Part shown: positions 5,489 through 6,566 of the stretch, one piece after another | How positions within the stretch are numbered: the stretch's first letter is position 1 | Layout of the letters: the number at the start of each line of letters is the position of its first letter | From: an uncultured Candidatus Saccharibacteria bacterium | Lineage (GTDB): Bacteria; Patescibacteriota; Saccharimonadia; Saccharimonadales; Saccharimonadaceae | Assembly (NCBI GenBank): GCA_938049075.1 | Contig: CALICZ010000012.1 | Span: 1-6,566 of the forward strand | DNA length: 6,566 nucleotides | Direction of reading: 5' to 3' | Program-made: the position numbers and the translations under genes | Notes under the pieces: model-generated | What the model was told of the DNA's origin: nothing | Database searches by the model: none | The model's input: the letters and a program-made list of their open reading frames with translations, nothing else

Positions 5489-5794
5489 ATCGGTAGCGGT
5501 ACAACCGCAGTTGCCGTAAAAGAACTAGGACGTGAATATATTGGTATTGAGCGCGACGATACCTATGTAGAAGTAGCAAAGAAATACCTCGATGAAACAC
5601 TTGTATCGGGCAAGCTCGAAGCCAAGGTACCACGCATTGCTCTCGACTTACTGGTTGATGTCGACCAACTACTTATCAAAGATGACACGGTGCTATTCAT
5701 CGAGCAAAAGGAGCACGACGAGTATCTGCCGAATAGACTTCACTTTATTTTGATATGCTTTGAGCCACGAAACACTTTTTTGAGTATATTCTGA
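5489..5794 (+). pseudogene. Truncated C-terminal fragment of a DNA methyltransferase
   Basis: The stretch IGSGTTAVAVKELGREYIG, then IERDDTYVEVAKKYL (5489 to about 5593), matches the C-terminal S-adenosylmethionine-binding part of beta-class N6-adenine/N4-cytosine methyltransferases, where motif I (PF-x-GSGTT) and the following GIE acidic strand end the protein. Everything upstream, including the catalytic DPPY-type motif IV, is absent: immediately before Ile the DPF expected for this motif is replaced by unrelated codons. The frame continues (KVPRIALDLLVDVDQLL, then DTVLFIEQKEHDEYLPN) up to about 5735, then probably runs into unrelated sequence before the TGA at 5792-5794. The only start in frame before it is a TTG at 5453, antisense to the DUF6879-like gene. 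The fragment cannot be an active methyltransferase; it looks like debris of a lost restriction-modification or orphan methylase gene. Confidence 0.72.
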
Positions 5795-5913
5795 TATTCT
5801 GTAGTTCACCAGTTTTGTCATCTTTAGTAATAGGGACAAAGAACGATACGAGGTATTGCGGATGCTAGAGTCTGTGGTTGCCGTCCTTATCTGGGTCTGA
5901 TGTGATCACTCAT
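5745..5913 (-). pseudogene. Degenerate leftward gene remnant with intact promoter
   Basis: On the minus strand one frame reads DPDKDGNHRL, a TAG at 5867-5865, then YLVSFFVPITKDDKTGELQN followed by IRIYSKK and a stop at 5747-5745. This is protein-like and broken. At an A6 run just after IRIYSKK a one-base shift gives another plausible continuation (SVSWLKAYQNKVKSIRQ) that overlaps the end of the methyltransferase fragment. Upstream, ATG 5913 sits 6 nt after a perfect TATAAT, but its frame stops after 8 codons; a frameshift would join it to the DPDKDG frame. I cannot name the family. It looks like a decayed gene that was transcribed divergently from the HTH-Panacea gene. Chance coding-likeness is the main alternative. 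Confidence 0.4.
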
Positions 5914-5953
5914 ATGTCAATTATATAAACAAATCGTCGTAATATTGACATAT
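5912..5953. promoter_or_regulatory. Probable operator: perfect 10-bp inverted repeat
   Basis: ATATGTCAAT (5912-5921) and ATTGACATAT (5944-5953) are exact reverse complements, 32 bp centre to centre, about three helical turns. The right arm contains the TTGACA -35 box of the HTH-Panacea gene; the left arm overlaps the -10 box and start codon of the divergent remnant. This is a natural binding site for the HTH domain encoded just downstream, and would repress both directions. The arms lie too far apart for a terminator hairpin and no U-tract follows. Confidence 0.6.
5920..5925 (-). promoter_or_regulatory. -10 box of the divergent remnant
   Basis: On the minus strand TATAAT lies 6 nt before the ATG at 5913, the same spacing seen at the leaderless starts elsewhere in the window. 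No good -35 box is found upstream of it. Confidence 0.4.
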
Positions 5954-5995
5954 CCACGTGCGATGTAGTATGCTGGACGTATAAGTGAAAGGAAG
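5945..5995 (+). promoter_or_regulatory. Promoter and ribosome-binding site of the HTH-Panacea gene
   Basis: A consensus -35 box TTGACA (5945-5950) is followed by TAGTAT (5966-5971), a -10-like hexamer with a short 15-bp spacer. AAGGA (5989-5993) is a Shine-Dalgarno sequence 6 nt before the ATG at 6000. Unlike most genes here this transcript would have a leader of about 20 nt. The -35 box lies inside the right arm of the inverted repeat, so binding there should block transcription. Confidence 0.6.
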
Positions 5996-5999
5996 CAGT

Positions 6000-6566
6000 A
6001 TGACTCTTAAAAAGAATCTGCGCGAACTCCGAGCAATCTATGGGTTATCACAAGACGATATAGCAAAAGCGATTGGCGTGAGTCGCAGTAGTGTTGTGGC
6101 AACTGAAAAAGGCGAGCGCGAGCTGAGCAGTGAAGAACTTGGCAAACTTGCTGATTTTCTTGGTGTCGATATCATTGACCTTTTATCACAAGAAATCCCA
6201 GATTATGAGAAATACCGCGAAATGATAGTGGAAACCCTGCGTCGCTATACGAAATATGCAGGTAAAAGTGCGACAAAGACGCTGCTCGCAAAACTTATCT
6301 ATCTTGCTGATTTTGCATGGTACTACGAGCATTTGCAGCCGATGAGTGGCATGAAGTACCGCCGCTTGCAGTATGGTCCAGTGCCTGACCAGTATTTTCG
6401 TGTTGTCGATGAGCTTATAGATGAGGGTAAAGTTTCGCTTGAGGTCGGCGATGAGGCGCAATGGCTCAACCTGACGAGGTCTGCGCAAGATACACCGCCC
6501 CAGTATCTATCTACAGGTGAACTTGATTTAATTGATAAAATCGCTAAAAAGTGGAAAGACTCAAAT
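6000..6566 (+). CDS. Xre-type HTH fused to a Panacea (DUF4065/SocA-like) antitoxin domain, C-terminus outside the window
   Basis: The first 189 residues are visible and open to the right edge. Residues 3-62 form an Xre/Cro helix-turn-helix (LRELRAIYGLSQDDIAKAIG, then VSRSSVVATEKGEREL, then LADFLGVDIIDLL). From about 75 comes the Panacea/DUF4065 domain: KTLLAKLIYLADFAWYYEHL, the PMSGMKYRRL turn and the hallmark YGPVPDQYF. The family includes SocA and the PanA antitoxins, which neutralise many unrelated toxins and are often fused to HTH domains that autoregulate the operon. Here the start is fixed by a Shine-Dalgarno sequence, and the promoter carries a perfect inverted repeat over its -35 box. 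The predicted role is antitoxin and repressor of a toxin-antitoxin pair. No toxin candidate lies upstream on the same strand, so the partner would be expected just after this gene, outside the window. Some such proteins are phage- or plasmid-borne regulators without a toxin. Confidence 0.88.
   Translation, partial: MTLKKNLRELRAIYGLSQDDIAKAIGVSRSSVVATEKGERELSSEELGKLADFLGVDIIDLLSQEIPDYEKYREMIVETLRRYTKYAGKSATKTLLAKLIYLADFAWYYEHLQPMSGMKYRRLQYGPVPDQYFRVVDELIDEGKVSLEVGDEAQWLNLTRSAQDTPPQYLSTGELDLIDKIAKKWKDSN

Noticed and set aside
1..6566. CRISPR arrays, tRNA or rRNA genes, and insertion-sequence ends
   Set aside because: I looked for regular direct repeats, cloverleaf-like segments and terminal inverted repeats beside transposase-like frames and saw none.

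Overview
The window looks like bacterial chromosome from an ultra-small Patescibacteria/CPR-type organism, with Saccharibacteria-like as the best guess. This rests on inference only: compact genes, moderate GC, a cysteine-free UvrC, start codons sitting directly behind -10 boxes, and several genes with no recognisable family. No rRNA or other marker gene is present, so the assignment is tentative. The standard genetic code fits every gene.

Layout. Positions 1-1213 hold a leftward pair: a GNAT-type acetyltransferase, then an overlapping M20-family metallopeptidase/deacylase that runs off the left edge. A divergent promoter region (about 1214-1364) separates them from a rightward run: a putative nucleotidyltransferase-fold protein (1365-2201), uvrC (2223-3860) with its own promoter, and a two-gene unit of unknown function (3929-4852). 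The second gene of that unit appears frameshifted at a G4 run. It ends on a CTAG shared with the stop of a convergent DUF6879-like gene (4849 to about 5475, leftward).

The right end (about 4850-6566) looks like an accessory patch. The 5' end of the DUF6879-like gene abuts the decapitated C-terminal piece of a DNA methyltransferase. That piece is followed by an antisense degenerate remnant that keeps an intact promoter. A short intergenic region with a perfect 10-bp inverted repeat comes next, followed by an Xre-type HTH protein fused to a Panacea (DUF4065/SocA-like) antitoxin domain, cut by the right edge. The inverted repeat covers the -35 box of the antitoxin gene and the start region of the divergent remnant, as expected for an autoregulatory operator. 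A partner toxin, if present, should lie just beyond position 6566.

A theme across the window is that several first genes of transcription units (GNAT, the nucleotidyltransferase-like gene, uvrC, the unknown 3929 gene, and the 5913 remnant) have a -10-like hexamer only 6-7 nt upstream of ATG and no Shine-Dalgarno sequence, so their mRNAs are predicted leaderless. The operon-internal gene at 4459 and the HTH-Panacea gene have clear Shine-Dalgarno sequences. The two points of greatest biological interest are this leaderless architecture and a UvrC with no cysteine at all, which therefore cannot carry the usual UvrC Fe-S cluster.
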